From contig JAHBBC010000002.1 in NCBI GenBank assembly GCA_019915015.1, forward strand, positions 1,178,001 through 1,242,000: 64,000 bases of DNA. The letters are read 5' to 3'. The notes below the pieces were generated by a model. That model was given only the letters and a program-made list of their open reading frames with translations, did no database searches and was not told the origin of the DNA. Source of the DNA: Auriscalpium vulgare. Its lineage: Eukaryota; Basidiomycota; Agaricomycetes; Russulales; Auriscalpiaceae. Positions 36,264 through 48,211 of this stretch are shown in pieces (positions within the stretch are counted from its first letter, which is position 1; every line of letters starts with the position of its first letter). Made by a program: the position numbers and the translations under genes.

Positions 36264-39200
36264 GCTGCCCGCCGTGTGTGGGCGGGTTATATATTGCGCC
36301 CGCTGCGAGGAGGAGAGCTTCCGAGCGTCGAGCTCCAACATCCTCCATGTCTGTCCGTTGTCTTTTCCCCATTCCCGTCTGTCTGTCTGGTTCTCCGTCT
36401 CCGTTCATCCGTCCATTCTGTTCACATAATTCGCCTCGTCTGCCATACACACCCATAACGTTACATAACTGCATACATTACACACACACCAGCATATTCT
36501 CCCCTCCCTCCCGCCCGCCCGCCTGCCGTCTGCCTACTACTGTATCCCGCTACTTCACTTCTAGCCTACCGCCCGCGTTTATTTCAGCTCTAGCTCAGCC
36601 CGTCGATCCATCTTTGTGTATATAGGTACCTCTGCGGGTAATGCGCGTCACGGTCGGACTCGGACTCCGGATGTAGGAGGCGGCGTTTGTATAAATCGCA
36701 TTTGCATTTGCGTAAATTGCGCGCGCCGATCGACGGGGCGTTTGATCCATTGGCGATAATTTCGATTTCGCGTGCGGCCAGCCGTCAATTGAGTCGCTCG
36801 CCTGTGGTTCGGTTACTGTAATGAATTCATGATGCGCGTATGCACGCGCGTGCATGCATGCATACTTGTGTCGGGATGGCCCTACTTACCGCGAGTGCGA
36901 GTGCAAAGCTTGTTGAGTTTGAATAATGCGATGTCGCCATTCGCGTGGCGCGCTGTCAGCGCAGGCCTGCAGCGATGCGATGCAATGCAATGTGGCGCAG
37001 CTGATGGATGGTGGCACGTCTGCCAAGCGAAGTCAAGCATCCCTCGAATTCGAATTCGCCGCGCGCGGGCGCCTGGGGCGCAGATCGCCTGGCGGGCTGC
37101 TGGCTGGACAGCGCGTGCCGGGGCGGGCGAGAACCAACTTACTCGAATACTTGCGCATTGGCCGCAATATTGACGCGTGGAAGACGTGCAGCTGCCTTCG
37201 AGCTGAACAACGGGGCGCAGCGGCGGCTCGTCCTCAGCGCGGGATCTGCGCAGGCAGATGCTGACCCAGACACGGACAGCGACACGGACACTGTGCGCGC
37301 GAGGCGAGGCGAGGCGTGGCGTGGCGGCGGGATTTGCAGCGGGCGTACGGCATGCGCGTAACGCGTACGTACGCGATGTGAAGAGCGGCGCACGATACGA
37401 TATAGGCCTACACATACCACACCATGCATGCATAAGTACATACGCAGCAGACGGATTGCCTGGGCCGGGCACGTTGCCATGGCCCGCGTTCGCCTTCGCG
37501 TGCGCGCAGGGATCATGCACATGCCGGCATGGACGGGCGGGGCCGCGCCAGCGGAGTCTTCCTGCCGCTTTAGTGTCGCTGCTGGCTGCTGGATCGCCCG
37601 CTGCGGGCGGCGGGGGCGCGGCCGATCGATCCGTGCGCGGCGTAAGAAGGACGGGGACGGCGGCTGGGAAGGTGCGTGCGTGCCCCCGCGCGTCACATGT
37701 TCGGGCCCAGGCGGGTGCATGCACTCACTGGCGAAGGCGAAGGCGAGGACGACTCGACAGGCACGCGCGCGTATGTGACGTCACGCGTTTTGGCGTGACA
37801 GTGCGTGGCTCTGGCGGCGTGCACCAGCACTCGCGCATCGCCCAGCGCTCCTGCCCGCGTCCGCCCTGCGAGCTCGCGCTCGCGCTCGTCCTCCTGGTGT
37901 CAGCACCAGCGCACCCGCCCGCCCCGCTCCGACTCGGATCGGCCGACACACCACCAGATATCTGCCTCCGCGCCGCCCAGCTCCAGTCGCCCGGTCCCTG
38001 CCAGCTCCCTCGCCGCCCCGGGCGCCGCTCTGCATCCGCCTCTCCCCTCCCCTCCCCTCCCCTCCCCGCCCCACCTAATTGCACTGCAACTCAGGGGCCC
38101 GCTCATGACGACAAATGGGCGTACCGCATATACGTCAACATGCCCAGCTTTGTGCTGATTGTTGCTGTGAGACACGCGTGTGCACCCGCGCACCGTTTTA
38201 GGGTTACAGTGCGCGCCGGCGTCGTGGCGTCGATCGAGACAGGAGGGAGTAGGATCGACCGTGGGCTCGCCGACCCCATCTGCAGGCAACAGCGGATAGG
38301 AGCCCCTCCGCAGAGATAAATGCGTGGTTTTGTTTTTCATTTGCGCGCGGGTCAGCAGGGGTGCTCGCCCGCACAGCCTGGGCCCATACGGAGATGGATA
38401 CTGGACAAGGCAGGAGAGCACAAGACGCTGCTCTGAGACGTGCTCGCCCGAATCGCGATCGCTACACCCGACACGCGCCTTCGCAGCAGCAGCGCTGCGG
38501 GCGTCTCTGGCACGCCTCTGCCGCGCGACGGATCACGGATCACGACGCTGTATTATATGGGTCTCTCAGCTGTCCCGCCCGGGCGCAATTGCAATAATAC
38601 GATGGGCCTCCAGTGGGACGTAGTGGATTCAAATTGCCCCGGTATGTCTTCGCGGCGCCTCGGACGCGCGGCTCTGCGTTGTACCGACATCTTACCCGGT
38701 ACCGCCCCGGCCTGCCCTCTGCGTCTTTATCGCCTCTCGCGGGCACCCTCGAGTCTGCGTCTCTGCAACCGCGACGGACCCCCGGCCGGCGCCTCCGCTT
38801 GCACGCACGCCCGACAGCACCCGAGCCGCCATCCGCCGTGTATGCAGCACAGTCTTCGTGACTCTGGCCGCTCGGACGACGCGCCCTCTGGATCGCTGCC
38901 TGCCCGCTGCGCGATGCGCAGGACTTCAGCTTCATGCATCATGCCCGCGCGACAGTCAGGCTCGCAGGATCTCGCCCCCGCCCTCATGCCCATGCCTCGG
39001 ACGCCTCCTCCCACCGCCCCCCGCAAGTCGACTCGCTCGCCCCACCCGAATGCCCACGCCCACGCCCGTGCAAGCGCAGACGCAGAATGGGCTCGGACCT
39101 GGCGCCTCCGCGCGCACTCAGGACAAACCCTCAGAGCGCCAGGCGCGCGACGCATCACGGGCCCAAGCTCGCTTGATGCATGATGGCCAGCTGCTGCTGC

Positions 39201-42200
39201 TCTTCCATTCCCCAGCCGATCGCATCAGATTCCCAGCGTCGCACTTCATTGCGCAGACGCCGCGACTGAACTCTGCGATCTGGCGCGAGCGCGAGCGAGG
39301 CGCGGGGATCGACTTGGCGTCTGCGCCGGCTGGAGTAGCTGTAGACAGTAGTATGCATGCGCGGGAGCGGTGTGTATGGCCCTTCATACAGAGTAGCTGT
39401 AGCTGTAGCTGTGGGCTCGGCGTCCTGTCCTGTAGGCTTTTGGCTACTTACATGACGTTGAATACAATGTGGTGTGTAGCGCCCGCACGCCCGCAGCTCA
39501 GGCCTCACTGTCCCGTCCACGACGGCACCTGTGCTCCGCCGCGCGATCAGCAGCAGATCGGAGTCCAGCGCCTTGTTTATCGATAGGCACGTCTCCGCGC
39601 CGCCCACAGAAGTGCTGCAGCACTGAGTCTGAGTCCTGAATATCGCCGTCGCGTTGCCATCGTCACCTGAGGGGCGCGGCCGCGGTCCTGCGCGATAAGG
39701 CTACATACAGTACACACACACTCGATATTGAGGCACGCGTGCTTATTTCACCTCAATAACATGCTGTATTCAGTGCAACCCCGTTTGTCGGGCCTGCGTG
39801 ATTCAACTGTGATACTTATCTAAGTAACAGCATGTACACCGGAGAGAGGCGAGAGGCGAGCTGGAAGCCGTGATCATCACGCATGTCGATTATTATTCTC
39901 GCGATGATCGCGCCGGCCGATGTGCGGGTGCTCGCCTTATCAGCGCCACGACGGCGCGCGGGGCGGGCGAGAAGATCTAGACGGACAAGGAGAGTTCGGG
40001 AGAAGGAGAAGGCAGGCAGGCGAGCCGCGGGGCACGCGGGGCGGGAGATCTGATGAGTCACAACGTGAGTGAGAGTTGGGCAGCAGGGGACGCGGGCCCA
40101 TCGTGGCCCAGCGCTCAGACTGCTGCTGCAGCTGCAGCGGAGAGACTGAGCCTCCGGAGGCGTGATGCGTGCGTGGAGGCAGCGTTGGGTGCCAGTGGAC
40201 GGGACGCGTCGGTGCGGGCCGGTGCCTTGACGACCTCCGAGGACCGTGACACAGCTGACCGGCCGTGCGCAGAAGCCGTGCAAACAGCAACAGCCCGCGT
40301 TCGCCGTGTCGCCCTCGTGGCACCTGCTCCATCAGCGCCGGACGCCTGCGGCCTCCGCGCTGTCACTGCATGCGTGGGCAGCAGCACCGACCAGACCCCG
40401 TGCCGCATTCACTGGCAAACCTTGACGTCGAGCTGGGCATGATTGAAAACAACTTACCCGTCAGATGACTGCATGTGCGACAACACACCCACGAGACGAT
40501 GCGTCCAGCGCAGCTAGACAGAGACAGACAGGAGGGGCGTCTTCCCGGAACTGGGTGTTTGTTCGGACGCCGCTAGACACAACCAGCTTGTGCGGCGATG
40601 CGCGAAAATCTTGCTTCTTGTGTGACTGACACCAGCGTGCCAGACCCAGTGCACCTCGAAAATCTGCACGGCGCCATCCGAGTCATGGTCCGAGGAAAAT
40701 AGTGGCAGGTGTCGGGAAACTGCCATGGCACCGGCACGTATGGGGTGGGTGGCGGGACAGGCACGGGCGTGCACAACGTCAACGTTAACATTTACATGCT
40801 CCGGGAATCAATCTGGCCGTGGCGCCGTGGATAAGCTGCGGCCGCAGGGCGAGCGAGCTGGGACGAGGGGTCGCCGGTGATCGATGATCCTTCGAGCGCG
40901 GACTCGGAGAGGTCGAGCGAGGACCGCGGGCACCGGAATATGCAACGGGTGCCCTGCCCTGCCCCAAAGAAAGCATCGACTTTCAACTTGCATGTCCTAT
41001 GGGGCAGAGACCGAAAAGAGCAACTTGAAGGACGGCGCAGCCTCATGGCCGCAGGCCTGACCCGCAAACGGCGGCACAATAGCCCTGCGATATTAGGGTC
41101 CCCGAAACACGGCACCAGAAACCTACTGTACGTCCCTGCAGCTCGAGACGCTCTTGTCCTGTCAGGGTCTTGTCCCGCACTGACTTCAGGCCCAAGGCAC
41201 CGGGGGGTTGACAGATCCCGTCCTCCCCCCCGCCCGGCCCACTAGTACTGTGCGGGCCCAAACTTGAAACAGTGCCCGCGAACTCGCTGCGCCCGACGCC
41301 GAGGGTCGTCGCTAGCAACCGCAACCGCGCCCGCCAGAATTCCGTCAGCGTAAAGAAATAACGGCAAACATGTGTTGAAGTTTTGGAGCCCTAGGAGGTT
41401 ATAGCCTGAGCGTGTTGCATAACTGGTTATAAAATTTGAAATGGATACCGAGCGCCGATGGACCTGCACTTATATCGTCAGATTAGATTCTGATTGAGGA
41501 ACAGGACAGGCAGGCACCGGCTGCGCGGGGACGGGCAGGCCATCGACGATAGGGGCGTGGCAGGGCCCGTCGCTGGCTGGCCTCCGAGTCCGCGAACGTG
41601 GATGATTCGGGGCCAGGCACGCACTTGGGATCGCGGATGAAGCTTGAAGGCCGTCCGAGAGGGGAAGGCTGAAGGCAAGCAAGCGGGCCCGCGGAGACAT
41701 CCCAGACCCGACGCGGACAAGGGACCCGGTGCACGTTCCTGCAATGTGCAGCAGTAATGTGCAAGCGTTGGCCGGCGTCGGTCACTCGAGCGTCACGTTC
41801 AGGTCAGTATCCCGCGTTTGTCGCCCTGGGCGCCGTGATGAGAGGCCGTTCGCCCCGCATCAGCACAGGCGGATGAGGGATGTCGCTGAGTTTCGGCTCC
41901 GTGAAAGCGCACCTTTTGCACGTATGTTGAGATGTGAAGAATAAGGTGTAAGTGGTTGCATGTACTAAGCGCGGCCGCAGCGCACCTGCGGTGTTTCGGC
42001 AAACACCGGGCGGGCCACTTCAAGCGACGGAGCATCATGCAATGTATCAGTTCATTGACATCTTATCGATGTGCGCCGGGAGACGCAAGGAGTATGAACA
42101 GATCTAATGCTTTGAAACGAGTATTATTGAGATCAAATGAGTAGTTAAGATATAGTGTCCACCACGAACATCAATATGATCTTTTGCGACAGTTGCCTCC

Positions 42201-42246
42201 GCTCATTAATGTAGTACGACTGAAACACCGCCCCCGCCAGTCCTGG
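36264..42246. other. Six kilobases without a supported gene
   Basis: The first 350 bases are a pyrimidine-rich 3' UTR-like flank. Beyond that I found no domain-bearing ORF on either strand. Features seen: alternating purine/pyrimidine runs (GCGCGTGCATGCATGCAT at about 36845), GAGGC/GTGGC iterations near 37305, a CCCCT iteration at 38045-38075, GTAGCT triplets near 39400. ORFs such as 37258-38319 plus are byproducts of GC content. It may hold noncoding transcripts or long-range control of the zinc-finger gene. Confidence 0.5.
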
Positions 42247-43075
42247 TTACGACGCGGGGGTGGCGACGAAAGCGAACGTCCCGCCCAAGGGGTAACCCAG
42301 GCCCGTCGCCGCTGCGAACGTGCTGAGGTTGAAGCCGATGGGGAGGCCGGGCGTGTCGGGCGTGATGATGGTCTGCGTCCTGAAGCCGGGTGACTCCTTG
42401 TACAGCAGGAACGTGTACCTGCCGCCGCGTCAGCACACGCGCGATTAATTAATGTCGGTTGCAAGGCGACGCACCTGTGCGCAGGCTCGCCGGCGGGGGG
42501 CTGGGGGGCGACCCACTCGGACACGGCGCGCGTGGTGTTGACGAGGGGCAGCACGCCGTCCGCGTCGATCCCGCCGAACCAGAAGCCGCCCCCGATGAAG
42601 TGGCGTACTTCCCTGACGCCTACGGGCGCGTCGTAGTCGACCGCGATCACGACGTAGGGTCCCGGTCCGAAGCGCAGGATCTCGAGGGGGCGGAACAGCA
42701 CGCCGAAGGACGGGATCTTCTGGTTCACCTCTAGAAAAAGCGGTCAGTTGCGTACAATTATGTGCAAGACGCGTCCGTGCGTGCAACGTACCAGTCACGG
42801 GGTAGTTCTCGCCGGCTTTGATGTACACGGGCGGGCCGGACGGCTGCGGGAACTTGACTTCCAGCAGGAGCTTCGGGTCGAAGTCAAACTGGAGGTCTTG
42901 GGGAATCTGTAAAGCCATGAGCACGCCGGTGAACAAAGAGGGAGGGGGGGGGGGGACCAACGTTGGCGGAGTAGAACGCGTTCTTCACGACTGTCAGGTC
43001 GGTGTTGCCGCCGAAGCTGGCAACTGCGGACGACGCGGTGAGCGAGAGAACAGCGGTGAGGGTGAAGAAGCGCAT
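42247..43075 (-). CDS. Secreted PEBP-like protein
   Basis: Four exons, the first 43075-42962. MRFFTLTAVLSLTASSAVA is a signal peptide. The first intron (GTTGGT...TTTACAG, 42961-42907) joins YSAN to IPQDLQFDFDPKLLLEV, the PEBP opening. Next come the GPYVVIAVDYDAP strand with the conserved Asp-Pro-type loop (here DYDAP), HFIGGGFW, then PPAGEPAHR spliced to YTFLLYKESPGF, matching the PEBP PP-GxxHRY motif. It ends VATPAS. About 220 residues, usual for the family. Fungal PEBPs bind anionic lipids or inhibit carboxypeptidase Y; secreted ones are common in wood-decay fungi but poorly known. Intron 1 holds a run of 12 G on the plus strand. Confidence 0.88.
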
Positions 43076-44680
43076 TCTGCCTGGAGAGCAGCAGCACAGA
43101 CACCTGGCCGCCTCTTATACCCCGAGAATATCAGGACGAAACATGAATCATTGAATGGAAAAGCGCGCGCCGCGTACTTGCATTGCTGTTGTGACGCGCG
43201 GTTAGCGCAGGCACATTCTAACAACCTTTGGTGTCGTCAGTCGCCTGTAACGCCGCAAAACCGAACGGATGAATTGGCGCACCGGGAGCGCACCCAGGGT
43301 CGCCAATGATAGTTACCATTCGCACAGTTGCCGAGTTGACTCGGAAGGCTCTGCATGATGTGGCGGGGATATTGTTGATTGAGTTGCGAGCAAGCGACCA
43401 CGGCCAAGCCTGGCGAAGCATACAGCTGCAGCGGTACAGAGCGGTCGCCGCCGGTACTCGCTGGCACTCGTCGTATAGTTCTGTACATTTGCCGAGTGCG
43501 CGACAGGGCGCTTGACCAAGTAGAGCAGGCGCCAATTGACGTGCATTCAAAGAGATCCGATTTCAAAGGCGCATTTAGCGGAGGCGATGGAGTCGTGCAG
43601 CGTACAAGTGGCTAAAGCGTGCCGTTGGATCCAGCAGCACCCGACGGTGCGCACTCGATGCGCCGGGAGCGTGTTGGCGAGGACACAGATGCGATGCAGC
43701 CGGTGTATGAGGAGGCGGAAACAGGCACCCCAGCAACTGTTGTTAAGAGTGCGCGCAGTCGAGGAGAACCAGTCTCAAGGTCAGCTTGGACGCGGGCAAA
43801 GGGGGGATTTGTGGTGCACGTAGTTGAGAGGCTCGAGTGTAGCGAGGTGCACAGTGAGAGGAGGTCAGGCCAAGCGAACCCCCTTGACCTGCGGGGCAGG
43901 GCGCCAAACGACGCGACGGCAAGCGTTTCCGAAATCTGACTGTGAGCGCCGGTTCCTACCTGCGGGGTACCTGGTTGTTCCTTGCGCCTGAGGGCAACTT
44001 GATGGAATGATGGGACAGCCACTGCGCGCTGAGTAGGACGAGAGCGACTCAGTCTCAAGGCCGGTACAGGCCGGCTCCTACGCACAGCAACACGCATTTG
44101 AAATGGCCCGAGCGTAACATTCCTGATGCGTATGAGACGTGTCCTGGGGTTGCGTACACGAGATGGGTAGTCCATCCTAGGTGGAGACGACCTACCGAGA
44201 AAGTACGTGCGTGGACGTAGATGGTGAGATGAGCCACAGGTGATATATCGTTCAATTGAGAACATACGGTACAACCGGAATAAACAGCGTCTTCACGCCC
44301 ACGTGCAGGTAACGCATACATAGGTTGGCCATCCCGGATAGCGAAGGTCTGTCAAACACCGAGACGCAGTTGAGCCGGCGTGAAACCAACGATGGGAAAG
44401 ATGCGGTGAAGTTTGAATAAGCGCTCTGAATGCAACGCCGGAGGTGAGTCGAAACCTGTACGACCTCCCAGACCTCTGGGCAGCGTGAGATGACTCGTGC
44501 AGCGTGTCCCGTAGGAAGCCGGCGTGGATTCAGGCTTCACCGAGGCGCAGACTTCCACCTCAAGTTCCACACTTTTGAAGGGAGGGTCGGCGATGATGGC
44601 GAGGGGCGATCGAGCCCAGTGAGACTCGACAAGACTGAAGAGCAGCGGCGACAACGGCGCCTCCGACGCTTAGGCCCGTA
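43076..44680. other. Gene-poor region
   Basis: No domain-bearing ORF or convincing intron series. Base composition falls nearer 55% GC than in the preceding region. Confidence 0.4.
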
Positions 44681-45103
44681 GTGGTCTGGTTTATCGAACT
44701 TTCTCCCCTTCGCACCCTTCGCACGCATCCGCCAGCCAGCACCATGCCCACGCCACACATGATTCGTGGCTATCTCTTGAGCGTCAAGAAGCTTCAAGCT
44801 TATGGCGAGAAACTCAACCTCGATGTCGCACATGCTGCCAATCAACGGCTGGGCCTGTACCATCGGCAAAAGGCACCCCATCCCATGCCTCGTCGTCGCG
44901 AGCAATCTTCGGTCAGACAATATGTCCATGAATCTCACGCGAGGAGCAAACGAAGGATCCGAAGTGGTTCTACAAGGTTGACGTTGATCATTGTCTTGTC
45001 CGTGCCCTGTTGCTCGCTTTCGAAATTCGCCATCCTTCTGTTGCGGCTTGTGTACCACCGCATGACCACTCACTGCGTTCAGGGCCCGGATACTATAGGT
45101 TAA
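44681..45103 (+). pseudogene. Decayed copy 1 of the 98-codon gene
   Basis: ATG at 44744 begins MPTPHMIRGYLLSVKKLQAY, clearly related to the intact gene at 47915. Compared with it, this copy lacks about 27 bases after GLY, losing the RVRLMMAE segment; it also has an extra A in the ATGAATCTC stretch and lacks about 28 bases over the DLESLKKFLR part. The reading frame is therefore lost after residue 40. Homology continues into the 5' leader (TGGTTTRTCGAAC) and 3' flank (CTATCCTTCTGTTG type). Confidence 0.8.
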
Positions 45104-46360
45104 AGTATCCCCGACCACGTCAGCTGCTTGGAGTCCCGGAAGCGGGGGGTTAAACTCGGCAAGTAGACCGAACAAGATGGGATCGCGTCAAATACTTAGA
45201 CTTCGAGTAGACGGCCTGCTCGGACCGCAAGTACCTCGTCTGCTAGGGCTCAAAATAGTTGGGACCAGGTCGTGGTAGGCTCTCGTGCATTTTCCACTTT
45301 CTACCAGCTAGGGATCCTTATGTGACCCAAATGTAACACAATGATTTAATTAACTCAAGGATAATTAATACATGTATTATCCCATTGACCCCGCAGGCCC
45401 GCGTCGCATGGTCGCTCTCTCGAAGAAGTCGTCCGAAGGGTGGGAGGGAATTCGGTTCTTGACGCGCCTGGGCGTTCGGCCGTGGGTGCTCGTGCCTAGC
45501 CTGGTGAAACAACGAGGTGAGAAAAACACTAAGAGCATAGGAAAATTAGCTTACCGCGCATATATCTAGCTCCGATGGCCGACAGAGAGCCTTCGGTTCC
45601 CCAGATCGCGACACAAGCTCCGCAGGAAGACAAGCCAATAGCAAAGAGCGGAGCAGCGTAGTACAGACAGGGACTCAGAGCACAGCAGAGAGGTGATATC
45701 CTGGCAGTGCAAGACGAGGTCCGAGTGGGCGCGCGTTATGTAGCTCGGACGCATAGATGTTCGACATATTTACGCACCTTGTATTTCGATCCAAACGTCA
45801 TATGCGCATCTTGACGCGTCTCCTCCTGCTGTCTGTGCGCTCCGAGGCTCCCTCCTGCTCGTTGTCGTCGACTGAAGGTCGAAGCCGTCGTCAGGGGCTA
45901 TGACCTGGCGCCTGCGTGCCCTACTCCACGGGTGTGCTCGTCCACGGGTCCTTGATGCGGATGCGCGTGTAATGGTCCTCGTTGCCAGGGAAAGGGGCGG
46001 GAAGTTGGTCGTGACCGGAGATGCATGATGGGAGAAGGTAGAAGTCGAGAGTCAAGCAGAGCGCCGGCGCGCGACTTGACGAAATCTCTTGCCAAATGAT
46101 TGCGTCACAGCTCCACACCTCCTACAACCCGTAGTACATCAGCTACTCAGACATATTCAAGGACGAGAATAACCAGGGAGTTAATCCAGCTACTTCAGCT
46201 CTGATCAGCCGAACTACTTGCCTGTCTACTTGAATTCCTAACACGTCGATTACTCCGAGCTACTATCGAGTACTTTTACTCTGGGTACACTATCTACTTC
46301 AAGCGCCTCACATCCTTCAAGTAGCTCATCTTCTTTATGTTAGGGTAGTCGGGCCCTGAA
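45104..46360. other. Intergenic region, AT-richer, with CTACT repeats
   Basis: No gene. Bases about 46110-46330 are unlike their surroundings: TACT or CTACT(T/C) recurs roughly every 15-30 bases on the plus strand. Confidence 0.45.
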
Positions 46361-46500
46361 CGCAGTGACTTGTCTAGTCCAGCCGTCCATGCTCCGCTAC
46401 GAAGTGAGTGGCTGCCCGCTGGTTTGTCGAACGCTGTCGCTAATTCTGTTGCCAGGAACCCTTTCGATCTCTCTCCCACTCACGCACTCGCATATGTCTG
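46361..46500 (+). repeat. 5' leader copy 2 of the 98-codon gene
   Basis: Bases 46361-46455 match the leader of the intact gene (47789-47873), including a 52-base leader intron (GTGAGT at 46404, CCAG ending 46455). The coding part is absent; sequence after the acceptor is unrelated. Confidence 0.8.
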
Positions 46501-46536
46501 CCATATTCAATGCCATTTAGTTACCACAGTTCCACC

Positions 46537-47553
46537 TTAAGCCCGGCCCCGAGGCACCGCCATCCTGCCCATATCCTTCATAAACTCTCGCAACGTCTTC
46601 AAACGACGGAACGACGCAGATCCATACACCGGTAGCGGTTTCGTCCAGGCTACCTCCTTCTTCGTTTTAATGTCACGGCTGTAGTCTGGGTCGGCGACGG
46701 CCAGGTCGAGATCTGCCGCCGTGAAATGGGTACTCCGTACGATGGTGGCGCCCGACCAGTACTGCCCTGCGGCGGCGATGACCCGGATCGATTTCAGGTC
46801 CGCGCGGCTCGCAAACGTGAACGCGCATTGCTTGACCACGTCGTCCTTAGCCTCCTGCAAGCGCAAGAAGATGTGCGCAGCCAACTCCTTGTCTCGGGCG
46901 TGGCGATGGGGTCCCCTTTTGACTTCGACGAGCACGCAAACCTGCTCAGAAGTGATTTCCCATCCGCCGTGATAGTCCCTCTCCGCCGCCTCACGCCTCG
47001 CCATGACCCAGAGCAGGGCGAAGTCTACCAGCCGACCCCTGGCATCCGGCTGCGCCTCGGTGGCGAAGGACGGCTCTTCGGCCGGAAAGTCATCGATCTC
47101 TTCATCGTCCACCAGCGACTGGTCGTCCCCGTCGTTCTCGTTGATAGAGGGTGCCCGGCGGCGAGCGGTGCGCTCCTCGTCGGCTATGTCGCCGCCAACC
47201 CTGTCGCCCTCGCCATCATCGCCAAACTCGCCCTCCTCATTTTCACTCCCGCCCACCTCACTGTCCTCCCCCCCATTGTGCCCGCTGCCTAAGCTACTTT
47301 CCTCGTCGTCCTTCGGGGGTGCCACCCAAACAGGAAATTGGGGATAAACTAGGATGTTGGGTGTATCCGCGACGAGGTCGATGAGAAGGCGGTTCCAAAG
47401 GGGGTACCAGTAGTACTCCAGATTTCGCGGGTTGTACGTGCGAGAGAAGCCCAGGGCTTGCGCCAACTTGGCTGAGAAATGGGTGATGCGAGTCAAACCC
47501 GGTATAGCGATCGTTGGCATGTCGGACGAAGCTTGAAGGTCGTCTTTGCTCAA
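46537..47553 (-). CDS. Uncharacterised protein with PD-(D/E)XK nuclease-like motif
   Basis: One intronless ORF of 338 residues from ATG 47553. The N-terminal 100 residues (ITHFSAKLAQALGFSRTYNP, YYWYPLWNRLLIDLVADTPN) look structured. A strongly acidic Gly/Glu/Asp linker spans about residues 85-160. Then GRLVDFALLWV supplies an Asp on a hydrophobic strand and VCVLVEVKRGPHRH an E-x-K, the spacing of the PD-(D/E)XK core; helix and strand segments follow (KQCAFTFASR, IRVIAAAGQYW). Such proteins form expanded families in Agaricomycetes with no known role. Lack of introns contrasts with all neighbours. It lies between two copies of the 98-codon gene and is divergent from the intact one. The nuclease fold is inference from three residues and predicted strands. 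Confidence 0.65.
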   Translation of the reverse strand: MSKDDLQASSDMPTIAIPGLTRITHFSAKLAQALGFSRTYNPRNLEYYWYPLWNRLLIDLVADTPNILVYPQFPVWVAPPKDDEESSLGSGHNGGEDSEVGGSENEEGEFGDDGEGDRVGGDIADEERTARRRAPSINENDGDDQSLVDDEEIDDFPAEEPSFATEAQPDARGRLVDFALLWVMARREAAERDYHGGWEITSEQVCVLVEVKRGPHRHARDKELAAHIFLRLQEAKDDVVKQCAFTFASRADLKSIRVIAAAGQYWSGATIVRSTHFTAADLDLAVADPDYSRDIKTKKEVAWTKPLPVYGSASFRRLKTLREFMKDMGRMAVPRGRA

Positions 47554-47914
47554 CAGCGTCTTTTATACTCTTCGTGGTTCAATCGGACCACCTACAAGAA
47601 CAGAATCATTAATGTTTTCCCATGAATCCCACGTTTGGACTACAAAAAAAGTCATTGTTCCCATGAAACTGACTCGCGTGGAATGCGGCCGGCAGCGCTG
47701 CGGCTTAGCGCTTGCCGCTAAGCGTACTTCTCAGACTGGGAAGGTCACGTGCTCGGAAGTTCATATATAATAAGCCGCTGACTGTCCGTGTCCAAGTCCA
47801 GCCGTCTTCCTCCGCTACCAAGTGAGTGGCCGCCCGCTGGTTTGTCGAACGCTGTCGCTCATACTACTGCCAGCAACCCCGCGCACCCAACGCACCCATC
47901 CGCTAACCAGCACC
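47554..47914 (+). promoter_or_regulatory. Bidirectional promoter with TATA box and leader intron
   Basis: TATATAA at 47764-47770 precedes a 52-base leader intron (GTGAGT 47822 to CCAG 47873) and the ATG at 47915. An 8-base hairpin (GCTTAGCG, loop of five, CGCTAAGC) lies at 47703-47723. Confidence 0.6.
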
Positions 47915-48211
47915 ATGCACACGCCACACATGATTCGTGGCTATCCCTTGAGCGTCGAGAAGCTCCAAGTTTACGCCGACAAACTCAACCTCGATGTCGC
48001 ACAGGCTGCGAATCATGTCCCGAAACGACTAGGCCTGTACCCTCGCGTACGCCTCATGATGGCCGAGGGCAAAAGGCACCCCATCCCATGCCTCGTCGTC
48101 GCGAGCAATCTTCGCTCAGACAATATGCCCATGATCTCACGCGAGGACCTTGAAAGCCTGAAGAAGTTCCTCAGGCGAACGCAGGATCCGACGTGGTTCC
48201 GCAAGGGTTGA
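47915..48211 (+). CDS. Small protein, intact member of a local three-copy family
   Basis: 99 codons including stop: begins MHTPHMIRGYPLSVEKL and ends RRTQDPTWFRKG. No signal peptide or membrane segment. A helix-rich N terminus with EKLQVYADKL and AQAANHVPKRLGL is followed by a short strand, HPIPCLVVASNL, and a basic C-terminal helix, EDLESLKKFLRR. Dispersal of copies with their leader intron and 3' flank shows segmental duplication rather than retroposition. Expression is supported by the TATA box and conserved leader splice sites. I do not recognise the family. Confidence 0.7.
   Translation: MHTPHMIRGYPLSVEKLQVYADKLNLDVAQAANHVPKRLGLYPRVRLMMAEGKRHPIPCLVVASNLRSDNMPMISREDLESLKKFLRRTQDPTWFRKG

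Noticed and set aside
34874..36341. Long ORFs overlapping the zinc-finger gene in other frames (447 and 395 codons)
   Set aside because: They are shadows of the finger gene, whose frame alone holds the C2H2 motif and correct splice.
37258..38319. 353-codon plus ORF in the gene desert
   Set aside because: No domain, no splice signals, composition typical of random GC-rich sequence.
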